A stretch of 6,795 nt of DNA from a bacterium (GTDB taxonomy: Bacteria > Verrucomicrobiota > Verrucomicrobiae > Opitutales > Opitutaceae). The notes beneath the pieces were generated by a model that was not told the DNA's origin, made no database searches, and saw only the letters and a list, made by a program, of their open reading frames with translations. Below are positions 1 through 6,322 of the stretch, in pieces. Each line of letters begins with the position of its first letter. Within the stretch, counting starts at the first letter, position 1. The position numbers were made by a program, and so were the translations under genes. The stretch is taken from the NCBI GenBank assembly GCA_021780625.1, contig JAJXYI010000137.1:1-6795 (forward strand), given 5' to 3'.

Positions 1-1677
1 CAGCCGTTCCGCGTCACGGCAACCGTCGTCGAGGACGCGGTGCTCTATGTCATGCCCTGGTCCGACCTGCGGGCCCTGCTCGAGGCCAACGACGCCGCGC
101 GCCACTACGCGCGCCGCCACCTCTTCTGGGCCACCCGCGTCGGCGGGCGTGTCACGCTTCCCGAACCCGCCCCCGCAGCCCCGTCCACGGGGCTGCCCGG
201 ACGAACGAAGAGCATCCTCCAGGCCCACCTCGACGGCGCCACGGTGGTCGAACCACGCTCCCCCGAACGCCTGCTCAGCTGCCTGCCCGAAGCCACCGCG
301 CGAGAGGCCGCCACGCTCATGATCGAGCGCCGCGTGCCCTCCATCCTCGTCGTCGACGAACAGAGGCACCCGATGGGCATCGTCACGCACAGCAACATCG
401 TGCGCCGCATCATCGTCGACGGACTGTCCGTCGAGCAGCCCGTGTCCGCGATCATGAGCGTGCCCGTGGTGACCGTCGCCCCCCGCTCCAGCGCCACCGC
501 CGCGCTTCTGCTGATGCTGCGCGAGCGCATCGGCCAGGTGGTCGTGACCGAGGACGGCACCGCACGCAGCCAGGCGCTCGACATCTGCTCGGAAAAGGAC
601 CTGCTCGCGCACAGCGGACACCATCCCGCCGGCCTCCTGCGCGAGATCCGCAACGCACGCACCCCGGCGCGCTTCCGCGAGATCTGCGACGACATTGAGA
701 GCATCGCGCTGAGTTACCTCGAAGCCGGCATCTCCTCGCTCTTTCTCGGCCAGATCTGCGCGGAACTCTACGACGAACTCGCCCAGCGCCTGCTCGCCCT
801 GGAGATCGCGGCGCTCGAAAAGGAGGGCCGCAAGACGCCCGGCGTCGCCTGGGCCTGGCTTTCCGTCGGCAGCGACGGGCGCCGCGAGCAGATCCTGCGC
901 ACCGACATGGACAACGCGATCGTCTTCGCGCGCGGCGCCAGTGCCGAGGCCGACGGCGCGGCGCGCGCGTATTTCCTGGAGCTGGCCGAGCGCGTCGTCG
1001 CCCGCCTGGTCGAGTGCGGATTCTCCCGCTGCCAGGGCGGCGTCATGGCCTGCAACCCGCGCTGGTGCCGCACGGACGAGGAGTGGATCTCCGAGATCCG
1101 CGCAGTCAGCGGCGGCTCCGACGGCGACGCCGTGCTGCGCGCCCTCGTGCTCTTCGACCTGCGCTTCGTCGCCGGCGACAAGACCCTCGCCGAGCGTCTG
1201 CGGGACGAGGTCTTCGCCCACGCGTCCGCAAACGAGGGGCTGCTGCAGCGCCTCGCCAGCCACGTCGTCGAAACCCCTCCTCCGCTCAACTTCTTTGGCA
1301 ACCTCATCGTCGAGAGCCGCGGCGACCGCGAGGGCGAGTTCGACATCAAGGGGCGCGGCCTCGCCCCCCTGCGCGACGCCGCCCGCGTGCTTGCGCTCAA
1401 GCACGGGCTGAGGGCCCACTATTCCACCGGCGGCCGGCTCGACGAGCTGCGCGGCCAGGGCGGCGCCTACGCCGAGCTCGGCGCGCTCGCGTCGGAGGCT
1501 TATGAATACATGCTACGCCTCCGCACGCTGACCGGGCTGCGCCGCCACGACACCGGCCGCTTCATCGACCCGTCCGCCCTCAACAAGCTCCAGCGCGCTG
1601 AACTCGCCAACGTCTTCGACGTGCTGCGCATGGTGCAGGGCCAGGTCCGAGCCGAATTCCGGCTTTCGCTGCGCTGA
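1..1677 (+). CDS. cNMP-binding/CBS/DUF294 nucleotidyltransferase-like protein (5' partial)
   Basis: The reading frame is open from base 1, so the gene begins upstream; 558 residues are visible and end at a TGA at 1675-1677. The first ~45 visible residues look like the end of a cyclic-nucleotide-binding domain. A Pro/Ala-rich linker leads to two CBS motifs at about residues 85-205, expected to bind adenosine nucleotides. A GlnD/KNTase-like nucleotidyltransferase fold follows, with GSDGRREQ at bases 868-891 and the two metal-binding aspartates of DMD at 904-912. The last ~150 residues match the DUF294 C-terminal substrate-binding region. Family knowledge: this architecture is a predicted signal-transduction protein, often near acetate-type symporters, with unproven nucleotidyl transfer. 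The catalytic GS...D.D residues are intact, so activity is plausible. The exonuclease gene starts 10 bp downstream, so co-transcription is likely. Domain identity is fairly certain; the cellular role is unknown. Confidence 0.9.
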   Translation, partial: QPFRVTATVVEDAVLYVMPWSDLRALLEANDAARHYARRHLFWATRVGGRVTLPEPAPAAPSTGLPGRTKSILQAHLDGATVVEPRSPERLLSCLPEATAREAATLMIERRVPSILVVDEQRHPMGIVTHSNIVRRIIVDGLSVEQPVSAIMSVPVVTVAPRSSATAALLLMLRERIGQVVVTEDGTARSQALDICSEKDLLAHSGHHPAGLLREIRNARTPARFREICDDIESIALSYLEAGISSLFLGQICAELYDELAQRLLALEIAALEKEGRKTPGVAWAWLSVGSDGRREQILRTDMDNAIVFARGASAEADGAARAYFLELAERVVARLVECGFSRCQGGVMACNPRWCRTDEEWISEIRAVSGGSDGDAVLRALVLFDLRFVAGDKTLAERLRDEVFAHASANEGLLQRLASHVVETPPPLNFFGNLIVESRGDREGEFDIKGRGLAPLRDAARVLALKHGLRAHYSTGGRLDELRGQGGAYAELGALASEAYEYMLRLRTLTGLRRHDTGRFIDPSALNKLQRAELANVFDVLRMVQGQVRAEFRLSLR

Positions 1678-1687
1678 GGATCCCGAC

Positions 1688-2368
1688 ATGTGGACCTTCA
1701 GAAAACCGCTCCACCCCGTCGCGGAAGCCTACCGCGAGGGCCGGGCCGAGGCCCAGCCCAAGGCGCGGACTCCGGTCGAAGACTTGCGCATCGTCGTCAT
1801 CGACGCCGAGACCACGGGGCTCGATCCCAGCCGCGACCGCATCCTCTCCCTCGCCGCAGCCCCGCTCTCGGGAGGCACCCTGCCGATGTCCGGACTGCGC
1901 TCCTGGCTGATCTACCAGCCCTGGGCCGCGCTCAACGACGCCGTCGCCGTGCACGGCATCACGCCCGACCAGACCGCCCGAGGCGAACCCGAGGAGAAGG
2001 TCCTCTTCGAGTTCCTCGACCTCATCCGCGGCGCCGTCCTCGTCGGCCACCACATCGGCTTCGACGCCGCCATCCTCGACCAGGCCCTCGCCCGGCACTA
2101 CGGCACGCGGCTCTACAACCCTCTCGTCGACACCGCCGCCCTCGCCATGGCCGAGCTCGAGGCGTTCCGGAAAACCGGATACGCCAACCAGCGTCCGCCC
2201 GGCCTCGAGGAGGTCTGCTCGCACTGCGGACTCCCGATGATGGAACGGCACACCGCCGAGGGCGACGCCTTCACGACCGCCGAACTCTTCCTGCTCCTGT
2301 GCGCTCGCCGCCGCCGCCGCCTCGGACGGACGCTCGAGTGGCGCGACCTGCCAAGGCTGCGACCGTAG
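1688..2368 (+). CDS. DnaQ-like DEDDh 3'-5' exonuclease
   Basis: A 226-residue protein of the RNase T/DnaQ exonuclease superfamily. All five DEDDh positions are visible: D39 and E41 in DAETTGLD, D126 in the HHIGFD motif, and H188 and D193 in HTAEGD. This predicts two-metal 3'-5' hydrolysis of DNA or RNA. VHGIT at residues 88-92 is the usual ExoII-region motif of PolC/DnaQ-type proteins. The ~30-residue N-terminal extension before the fold is basic and is typical of the stand-alone exonucleases paired with DUF294 proteins. The ATG at 1688 is supported by a GAGGA at 1676-1680 that overlaps the upstream stop codon. It is too short to be PolC or ExoI, and no polymerase domain is present. It is more likely an accessory exonuclease than the Pol III epsilon subunit, because the fixed DUF294 neighbour marks that group. 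The C-terminus has an arginine run (208-211). The substrate cannot be told from sequence. Confidence 0.92.
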   Translation: MWTFRKPLHPVAEAYREGRAEAQPKARTPVEDLRIVVIDAETTGLDPSRDRILSLAAAPLSGGTLPMSGLRSWLIYQPWAALNDAVAVHGITPDQTARGEPEEKVLFEFLDLIRGAVLVGHHIGFDAAILDQALARHYGTRLYNPLVDTAALAMAELEAFRKTGYANQRPPGLEEVCSHCGLPMMERHTAEGDAFTTAELFLLLCARRRRRLGRTLEWRDLPRLRP

Positions 2369-2392
2369 GAGGAGGCAACGGGAATGCAGGCG

Positions 2393-2420
2393 TTAGGAGT
2401 TGGGAGCTGGAATTTGGAAT
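2393..2420 (+). repeat. Heptamer repeat array, left arm
   Basis: Four uninterrupted degenerate 7-bp units of the form (T/C)T(A/G)G(G/A)A(G/T) begin 25 bp after the exonuclease stop. The same family occurs in opposite orientation at 2490-2531. It is non-coding. Similar 7-bp tandem arrays, for example cyanobacterial STRR sequences, are known between genes of several phyla; membership of any named family is not claimed. Confidence 0.75.
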
Positions 2421-2445
2421 GATCTAAATATCGCCGATTGATTTG

Positions 2446-2476
2446 AACCACGGAGACAAAGAGAACACGGAGAAAA
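2446..2476 (+). repeat. CACGGAGA-type intergenic repeat element
   Basis: A 31-bp purine-rich stretch holds CACGGAGA twice, at 2449-2456 and 2466-2473, with a 17-bp period. Sequences of the form accacggag...acacggagaa are, from memory, scattered between genes in many Verrucomicrobiota, Planctomycetota and other genomes, sometimes beside GxxExxY or four-helix-bundle genes. No such gene is present here. The AGGGCCCT palindrome at 2476-2483 abuts it. Confidence 0.55.
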
Positions 2477-2489
2477 GGGCCCTCCGCAC

Positions 2490-2531
2490 ATTCTACCTCC
2501 TAGATTCTAGCTCCTAAATTCTAGATTCTCG
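2490..2531 (-). repeat. Heptamer repeat array, right arm
   Basis: Six contiguous 7-bp units, consensus (A/C)T(T/C)CTA(G/A/C) on the + strand, which is TAG(A/G)A(T/G)N on the - strand. The last unit is degenerate. This array ends 10 bp past the anti-sigma stop codon and is the inverted partner of 2393-2420. Bases 2490-2517 can pair with 2393-2420 in + strand RNA at 24 of 28 positions by my count, 5 of them G-U. Confidence 0.8.
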
Positions 2532-2541
2532 CCGATTCCCC

Positions 2542-3264
2542 TCACCCGCCCTGGATGACTTTCTCGAGCGCCGAGATTCCGAGTTTCGTCGCCAGGACGT
2601 AGGCGTGGCTCGCGTCCGTCCACGCCGCCGTGGACAGGCCGTCCGCCGAGGAGTACACCGGACCCGAAGCCCGGCTTCCCTCCAGCGGCATCACGTACAA
2701 GTGGAACACCAGCCCACCCCGCAGGAAACACAGCTCGAAGACCTTGTGGCCATGGAAGCTCAGGCTGCGGCAGTCCGCAGCCCCCAGTTTCGACGAATCG
2801 AACGGCATGCCCTTGTCCAGCGCCGCCGAGGGGCTCGCGAGCGGCCCTTGGAACGGCGCCAGCTGCGGAATCAGACCCTCGTGATGTCCGTGCAGCATGT
2901 CCTGCACGGCCAGCGCCACCAGGCCGCCTGGGACTCCGCCCCGGGCGCGAAACGCAATGAGCCCGCCCCCGATCGCCACCGTCACGCAGGCCGCCAGCGC
3001 CATCAGCGCGGGGCTACGCCACCACGGACGGCGTGCCGACACGCGCGACCCCGAGAGAATCGCCGCACGCAGGCCCGCCGGCGGAGCGATCCCCGACAGC
3101 TTCGCCGCCACCGCCGCGTCAAACACGCGCTCGCGCTCCAGCCACGCCCCGAGCTCCGGATCGCGCCGCGCCTGCTCCAGGGCTTCGATCATCGCCGGAT
3201 CCGACGCGTCGTCACCACCCGGCCGATACGCACTGAGACGGAATTTCGCCTCCTGGTTGTTCAT
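2542..3264 (-). CDS. Single-pass membrane anti-sigma factor
   Basis: A 240-residue protein whose ATG overlaps the stop of the ECF sigma gene by 4 bp (TCAT at 3261-3264), the classic sigma/anti-sigma arrangement. Residues 1-80 should be cytoplasmic and bind the sigma factor; PPAGLRAAIL at 61-70 is the usual segment before the membrane helix of such proteins. One hydrophobic helix spans about residues 84-105, preceded by RRPWWR. Residues 106-240 should be periplasmic. This part holds Cys165 and Cys179 with His171, His173 and His188 close by, and an HGHH cluster at 125-128. Those are candidate metal or redox ligands, but that is inference. No HxxxCxxC zinc motif of ZAS-type anti-sigma factors is seen in the N-terminal part. 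Gene order and topology make the role likely, although the sequence is not close to any anti-sigma family I can name. Confidence 0.8.
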   Translation of the reverse strand: MNNQEAKFRLSAYRPGGDDASDPAMIEALEQARRDPELGAWLERERVFDAAVAAKLSGIAPPAGLRAAILSGSRVSARRPWWRSPALMALAACVTVAIGGGLIAFRARGGVPGGLVALAVQDMLHGHHEGLIPQLAPFQGPLASPSAALDKGMPFDSSKLGAADCRSLSFHGHKVFELCFLRGGLVFHLYVMPLEGSRASGPVYSSADGLSTAAWTDASHAYVLATKLGISALEKVIQGG

Positions 3265-3809
3265 GACATCACCCTCCTTTCCCCATCGCCCTCGAACGGC
3301 AGCACCTCGCCGCCCTTCGCAAGGGCCGCCAAGGCCGCACGAAGCAGCCCCTTTGCCCGCGAAAGTCGCGACATCACCGTCCCCACGGGCACTCCGATCG
3401 TCTCCGCAATCTCGCGGTACGACAGCGCCTCCAGATAAAACAGCACGAGCGGCACGCGGAAGACCTCATCGATCCGCGCTATCGCGTCCATCAGCACCCC
3501 CGAGTCGATCCGCGACACCAGGTCGGGGCCCGCGTCGATCAGCTCCTGCGAATCCTCCGGCGCCTCGTCGATCGACGAGTGTCGGTCGTCGCGCCGGCGC
3601 GTCCTCAGAAATTCACGGTACAGCGTCGTGAACAGCCAGCTCTTCGCCTTGGAGGCGTCCCTCAGGGCCCCGCCCCGCGTGGCGCAGAGATAGAAGGTCT
3701 GCTGCGTCAGGTCGCACGCGTCCGACGCATTCCGCGCCAGGCTCAGCGCGAAGCGGTACAGCGAGACGTAATGCTCGTCGACCAGCTGCGTGAACGCCTC
3801 GTCCGACAT
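3261..3809 (-). CDS. ECF-family RNA polymerase sigma factor
   Basis: A 182-residue protein with the two domains of an extracytoplasmic-function sigma-70 factor. Region 2 covers about residues 8-73, with ACDLTQQTFY and AKSWLFTTLYREFLRTRRR as the core-binding and -10-reading segments. After an acidic linker (81-96), region 4 covers about 105-160, with the helix-turn-helix LSYREIAETIGVPVGTVMSR reading the -35 element. Length is normal and there is no C-terminal extension. The ATG at 3809 is fixed by a strong upstream GAGGAGG. The gene sits 9 bp after the DoxX gene and is coupled to the anti-sigma gene. Family knowledge: ECF factors are linked to related MNIO operons, for example RpoQ with the gig genes of Cupriavidus and SigF with the Caulobacter bufferin genes. 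Inferred role: it drives transcription of this operon, including itself. Confidence 0.95.
   Translation of the reverse strand: MSDEAFTQLVDEHYVSLYRFALSLARNASDACDLTQQTFYLCATRGGALRDASKAKSWLFTTLYREFLRTRRRDDRHSSIDEAPEDSQELIDAGPDLVSRIDSGVLMDAIARIDEVFRVPLVLFYLEALSYREIAETIGVPVGTVMSRLSRAKGLLRAALAALAKGGEVLPFEGDGERRVMS
3272..3280 (-). promoter_or_regulatory. Ribosome binding site of the anti-sigma gene
   Basis: AAAGGAGGG on the - strand lies 7-8 nt before the ATG at 3264, inside the end of the sigma coding region. Together with the ATGA overlap it supports this start and translational coupling that balances the two proteins. Confidence 0.8.
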
Positions 3810-3812
3810 GCG

Positions 3813-3821
3813 GCCTCCTCA
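3813..3821 (-). promoter_or_regulatory. Ribosome binding site of the sigma gene, overlapping the DoxX stop
   Basis: On the - strand TGAGGAGGC contains both the DoxX stop codon (3819-3821) and a near-perfect Shine-Dalgarno sequence just before the sigma ATG at 3809. It fixes the sigma start and suggests reinitiation after DoxX translation. Confidence 0.8.
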
Positions 3822-4277
3822 GTCCTTCGCCCCTGGCCGCGTGCGAAACGCGTCCAGCGACAGCCGGCCGGGCCCGAAGGCCAGCACCACGAGCACCGCA
3901 AACAGGAACAGGAACGGCGTCGCCGCCGTGAATTTGTCGGGATCGGTGAAAATCGCCGAGAGCGCCGCGCGCTCCGCCGTCGCGTAGGCGATGCAGAGGA
4001 CGAAGGTCAGCGGCAGGCACGCGACCCGCGCAAAGAGTCCGAGCAGGAGAAGCAGGCCCCCGACCGTCTCGGTGGTGCCCGCAAGCGCCGCATTCAGGTG
4101 GGGCGCAGGGATGCCCAGGCTCGCGAAGTAGCCGGAGACGCGCGCGAGATGGGTGAGTTTGCCCCAGCCGGTCTGCATGAATTGAAAGCCCCAGTAGAGT
4201 CGGATGATCAAGAGCACCGGACTTTGGAGGTACGAGGCGGCCGAGTCGAACAGGTTAAGCGCAGGTCTGAGTTTCAT
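3819..4277 (-). CDS. DoxX-family membrane protein (BufD/GigT-like)
   Basis: A 152-residue protein with four hydrophobic segments at about residues 20-36, 64-84, 86-103 and 118-135, the normal size and topology of DoxX proteins. RLYWGFQFMQTGWGKL at 26-41 is the typical DoxX signature after the first helix, and the GxPxP-like turn at 55-59 and TETVGGLLLLLG at 69-80 also fit. It should lie in the inner membrane. Family knowledge: DoxX is the fourth gene of gig (gigPABT) and bufferin operons; a role as a redox or quinone-linked membrane partner is suspected but not settled. It follows the DUF2063 gene by 95 bp, the second-largest gap in the operon, and its stop overlaps the ribosome binding site of the sigma gene. 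The ATG at 4277 has no Shine-Dalgarno sequence; its leader is C/A-rich. Confidence 0.9.
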   Translation of the reverse strand: MKLRPALNLFDSAASYLQSPVLLIIRLYWGFQFMQTGWGKLTHLARVSGYFASLGIPAPHLNAALAGTTETVGGLLLLLGLFARVACLPLTFVLCIAYATAERAALSAIFTDPDKFTAATPFLFLFAVLVVLAFGPGRLSLDAFRTRPGAKD

Positions 4278-4357
4278 CGTGGGAGGGGTCTTGGTTTGGT
4301 GGTTGAAAATTGGATGGGGAGAGAGCGAAGGGTGACGGGGTGCGTTGCGCGGCTGGC

Positions 4358-4385
4358 GGTTGACGCCCGGCGTCAGCGTTCAACC
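4358..4385 (-). other. Inverted repeat at the DUF2063 stop codon
   Basis: TGACGC at 4361-4366 pairs with GCGTCA at 4370-4375 (3-nt loop). As an alternative, GGTTGACGC at 4358-4366 pairs with GCGTTCAACC at 4376-4385 with one bulge. The two folds exclude each other, and the stop codon lies within them. No U-run follows on the - strand, so it is not a standard intrinsic terminator. It may slow ribosomes or stabilise the mRNA before DoxX. Confidence 0.4.
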
Positions 4386-5353
4386 TTTTCTTGGCCCTTG
4401 GGCCCTTTGCCGGCCGGAGCGCAGATCCAACCAAGGCGGCGCCACTGGGCGAAGGCCGACTGCACCCGGGCCGCACGCGCCTCGACGCCCTCGCGAGATC
4501 CGCGGAAGGCGATCTCGCAGGCGCGCGCCAGCGTGCGGCCGGCCCTCAGCGCGCGCAGCAGGCGAAACTCCACCGCGTCCAGCCGCTTGAAATAGACCTG
4601 GTTGTCCACGCGGTGCACCGCCAGGCGCACCCGTTCGCGCCGCAGCTCCGGCGCCGCCGCGGCCGCAGCCGACTTCCGGTGCCGCGCCACCGCGTTGCTC
4701 GCCCCGGACCGAAGCGCGCCGTCCCGCTGCTTCACCGCGATCACGTAGTCGTCCACCGCATGGTCCAGCTCGAGCAGCGTCACATAGGGCTGGATACCCA
4801 GCCTCAGCCGCCCGGGCGCGCTCCGCGCCAGCCGCTCGTAGGGCACCGGCGGCCTCGACGGTCCGTCGAAGGCCACGATCTGCGCCCACTCGAACCTGGC
4901 CACGGCCACGGCCTCCCGCGTCAGCGGAGACGTCAGCGAGGGATGGGTCCGGAGGTACGAGGCCAGCCCGGCGCACAGGTCCCGCAGCGTGTACGAGTGC
5001 GGCGGGCAGTCCTCGAGATACGCCTCCGCCAGGCGCCAGAACCGGCGCTCACCCAGCAGCGCGAACAGCCCGGGCGCGTCCTCGCGAAACGACTCGAGCA
5101 GCCGAAACCAGTACTGGCGGTTGTAGATTTCCAGGCGCTCGAAGGAGGTGAGCCGGTCGTTCGGCTTCATGAACTCGCCCGCCACCCGGGTCATCGCCCG
5201 GCCGTCGGTCCAGCGCGCCTGCATGCGCTCGCCAGGAGCGAGCCGGCGCCGCAGCGCCGCAGCCATGAAGCGCTGGAGCGCCCGAAGGTCTTCCGTCGAG
5301 CGCAGCGCCAACGGAGCGCGCCTCGGGACCGGAAGTGTGCCGCGCCCGCTCAT
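4373..5353 (-). CDS. DUF2063 RiPP partner protein (BufC/GigB-like)
   Basis: A 326-residue protein whose ATG overlaps the MNIO stop by 4 bp, indicating coupled translation. Residues 22-135 match the DUF2063 'putative DNA-binding' domain: LQRFMAAALRR, then RLEIYNRQYWFRLLESFREDAPGLFALLG around 73-101, and DCPPHSYTLRDL at 115-126. An alanine run at 229-234 marks a linker. Residues 240-310 form a second domain with RLAVHRVDNQVYFKRLDAVEFRLLRAL, which resembles the winged-helix C-terminal part of such partners. Despite the Pfam name, DUF2063 proteins beside MNIO enzymes (BufC, TglI- and MbnC-like partners) are thought to bring the precursor peptide to the enzyme and not to bind DNA; applying that here is inference. 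The basic N-terminus (1-18) is longer than expected, but the overlap supports this start. A later GTG or ATG cannot be excluded. Confidence 0.88.
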   Translation of the reverse strand: MSGRGTLPVPRRAPLALRSTEDLRALQRFMAAALRRRLAPGERMQARWTDGRAMTRVAGEFMKPNDRLTSFERLEIYNRQYWFRLLESFREDAPGLFALLGERRFWRLAEAYLEDCPPHSYTLRDLCAGLASYLRTHPSLTSPLTREAVAVARFEWAQIVAFDGPSRPPVPYERLARSAPGRLRLGIQPYVTLLELDHAVDDYVIAVKQRDGALRSGASNAVARHRKSAAAAAAPELRRERVRLAVHRVDNQVYFKRLDAVEFRLLRALRAGRTLARACEIAFRGSREGVEARAARVQSAFAQWRRLGWICAPAGKGPKGQEKVER

Positions 5354-6234
5354 CCGCGGCGCCCCCTGCGCTGCGCGCCAATGGCGACCTCGCCCGCCTG
5401 CCGCGCCTCCGCAATGTAACGGTTCGCCTTCAGCGCCTCATCGTGCACCTCCTCGAACGAAGGAATCCGGTCGTCCCACTCGAGCAACGTCGCCGTCACC
5501 CCGCACAGCCGAGTGGCCCGCGTGTAGAGTTTCCACACCGGATCGAGCACCGGGTGGTCGTGCGTATCCAGAATATACTTCTCGAACTTCGTGTGCCCGG
5601 CGATGTGCATCTGCGCCACCCGGTGGTGCGGGATGTTGTCGATGTAGTCCACCGGGTTGAAACCGTGATTCTTCGAGGAGACGTAAATATTGTTCACGTC
5701 GAGCAGGATCCCGCAGTCGGCCAGTTCGACGACCTCGCTGAGAAACTCCCACTCGGTCATTTCCGAGACGTGGTACTCGGTGTAGCTGCTCACGTTCTCA
5801 ACGCAGATCGGCACCCCGAGGAAATCCTGCGCGTAGCGGATCTTCTCCGCGGTGCGCTTCGCGGCCGCGAACGTGTACGGCATCGGAAGCAGGTCGTGGG
5901 TGTACGTGCCGTCCACGCTGCCCCAGCAGAGATGGTCGGTGAGCCACGGCGTGCCCGTGCGCTTCACCAGATTCTTCAGGCGGCGCAGGTGCGCCCGGTC
6001 AAAACGGTCCGCCGAGCCGAAATACAGCGACACGCCGTGCTGCACCACCCGGTACTGTTCGAGGATGCGGTCGAGCACCTCGAGCGGACGCCCGCCGTCG
6101 GCCATGAAGTTCTCCGAGATGATCTCGAACCAGTCGACCGTCGGCTTCTCGGAGAGGATGTGCCCGTAGTGCGGGACCCGCAGGCCGATGCCGATGCCGT
6201 AGTCGTTGAAGCCGTTGAACCGGTTGGCGGGCAT
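5350..6234 (-). CDS. DUF692 multinuclear non-heme iron oxygenase, MNIO (BufB/GigA-like)
   Basis: A 294-residue TIM-barrel enzyme of the MNIO (DUF692) family, normal in length. Family motifs are present in order: GIGLRVPHY (15-23), WFEIISENF (35-43), QHGVSLYFGS (65-74, H66), LTDHLCW (98-104, H101), LLPMPYT (115-121), VENVSSY (145-151, E146), LLDVNNIYVSS (177-187, D179 and N181), QMHIAGH (208-214, H210 and H214), DTHDHPV (223-229) and LLEWDDRIPSF (250-260, E252). The His/Glu/Asp ligands expected for the iron cluster therefore appear intact. Family knowledge: MNIOs oxidise cysteine or other residues in ribosomal peptides (methanobactin, 3-thiaglutamate, bufferins with thiooxazoles). The substrate here is almost certainly the peptide encoded just upstream. 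The ATG at 6234 was chosen because GFNDYGIGIGLR homology starts right after it; the open frame further upstream is Arg/Ala-rich read-through of the precursor gene. No Shine-Dalgarno sequence is visible. Confidence 0.95.
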   Translation of the reverse strand: MPANRFNGFNDYGIGIGLRVPHYGHILSEKPTVDWFEIISENFMADGGRPLEVLDRILEQYRVVQHGVSLYFGSADRFDRAHLRRLKNLVKRTGTPWLTDHLCWGSVDGTYTHDLLPMPYTFAAAKRTAEKIRYAQDFLGVPICVENVSSYTEYHVSEMTEWEFLSEVVELADCGILLDVNNIYVSSKNHGFNPVDYIDNIPHHRVAQMHIAGHTKFEKYILDTHDHPVLDPVWKLYTRATRLCGVTATLLEWDDRIPSFEEVHDEALKANRYIAEARQAGEVAIGAQRRGRRG

Positions 6235-6270
6235 GGTCGTTGAAGAGTGGATACCGTGGTGGTCCCGCGG

Positions 6271-6305
6271 CCCGGGCCGGGCGGAAACGGATCCGCCCGC
6301 CGGGC
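6271..6305 (-). other. GC-rich stem-loop between precursor and MNIO genes
   Basis: GGGCGG at 6279-6284 pairs with CCGCCC at 6293-6298 around an 8-nt loop. The stem can be extended outwards through CCCGGG (6271-6276) and CCGGG (6300-6304) with small bulges. There is no U-tract on the - strand side, so it is probably not a strong intrinsic terminator. It lies in the 88-bp gap downstream of the precursor stop. A stem here would suit mRNA processing or partial termination that keeps peptide above enzyme, which is inference. Confidence 0.55.
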
Positions 6306-6322
6306 ACCGCGATGAAACGGGC

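Larger units (their letters stand above)
2431..2537. repeat. 9-bp direct repeat bracketing the central element and right array
   Basis: TCGCCGATT occurs at 2431-2439 and again at 2529-2537, with no further matching on either side. The pair brackets 89 bp holding the CACGGAGA element and nearly the whole right heptamer array. It could be a target-site duplication of a small inserted element. A 9-bp match in such a short, repeat-rich gap could also arise by chance. Confidence 0.4.

Noticed and set aside
1580..2251. - strand frame of 223 codons over the exonuclease
   Set aside because: It is Gly/Glu/Val-rich antisense of a gene with an intact DEDDh motif set, and has no homology signal.
2476..2483. 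Intrinsic terminator at AGGGCCCT
   Set aside because: The palindrome has no loop or U-run. It is too short to act as a terminator alone.
3579..4595. Long + strand frame of 338 codons
   Set aside because: It runs antisense to sigma, DoxX and DUF2063. It is Arg/Gln-rich with no domain, a typical GC-rich shadow.
4391..5419. Long + strand frame of 342 codons
   Set aside because: It is antisense to the DUF2063 gene, is compositionally biased (Arg, Pro, His, Gln) and has no recognisable motif.
5335..6243. Long + strand frame of 302 codons
   Set aside because: It mirrors the MNIO gene on the opposite strand. Its Val/Arg/His-rich composition is explained by antisense reading of conserved codons.
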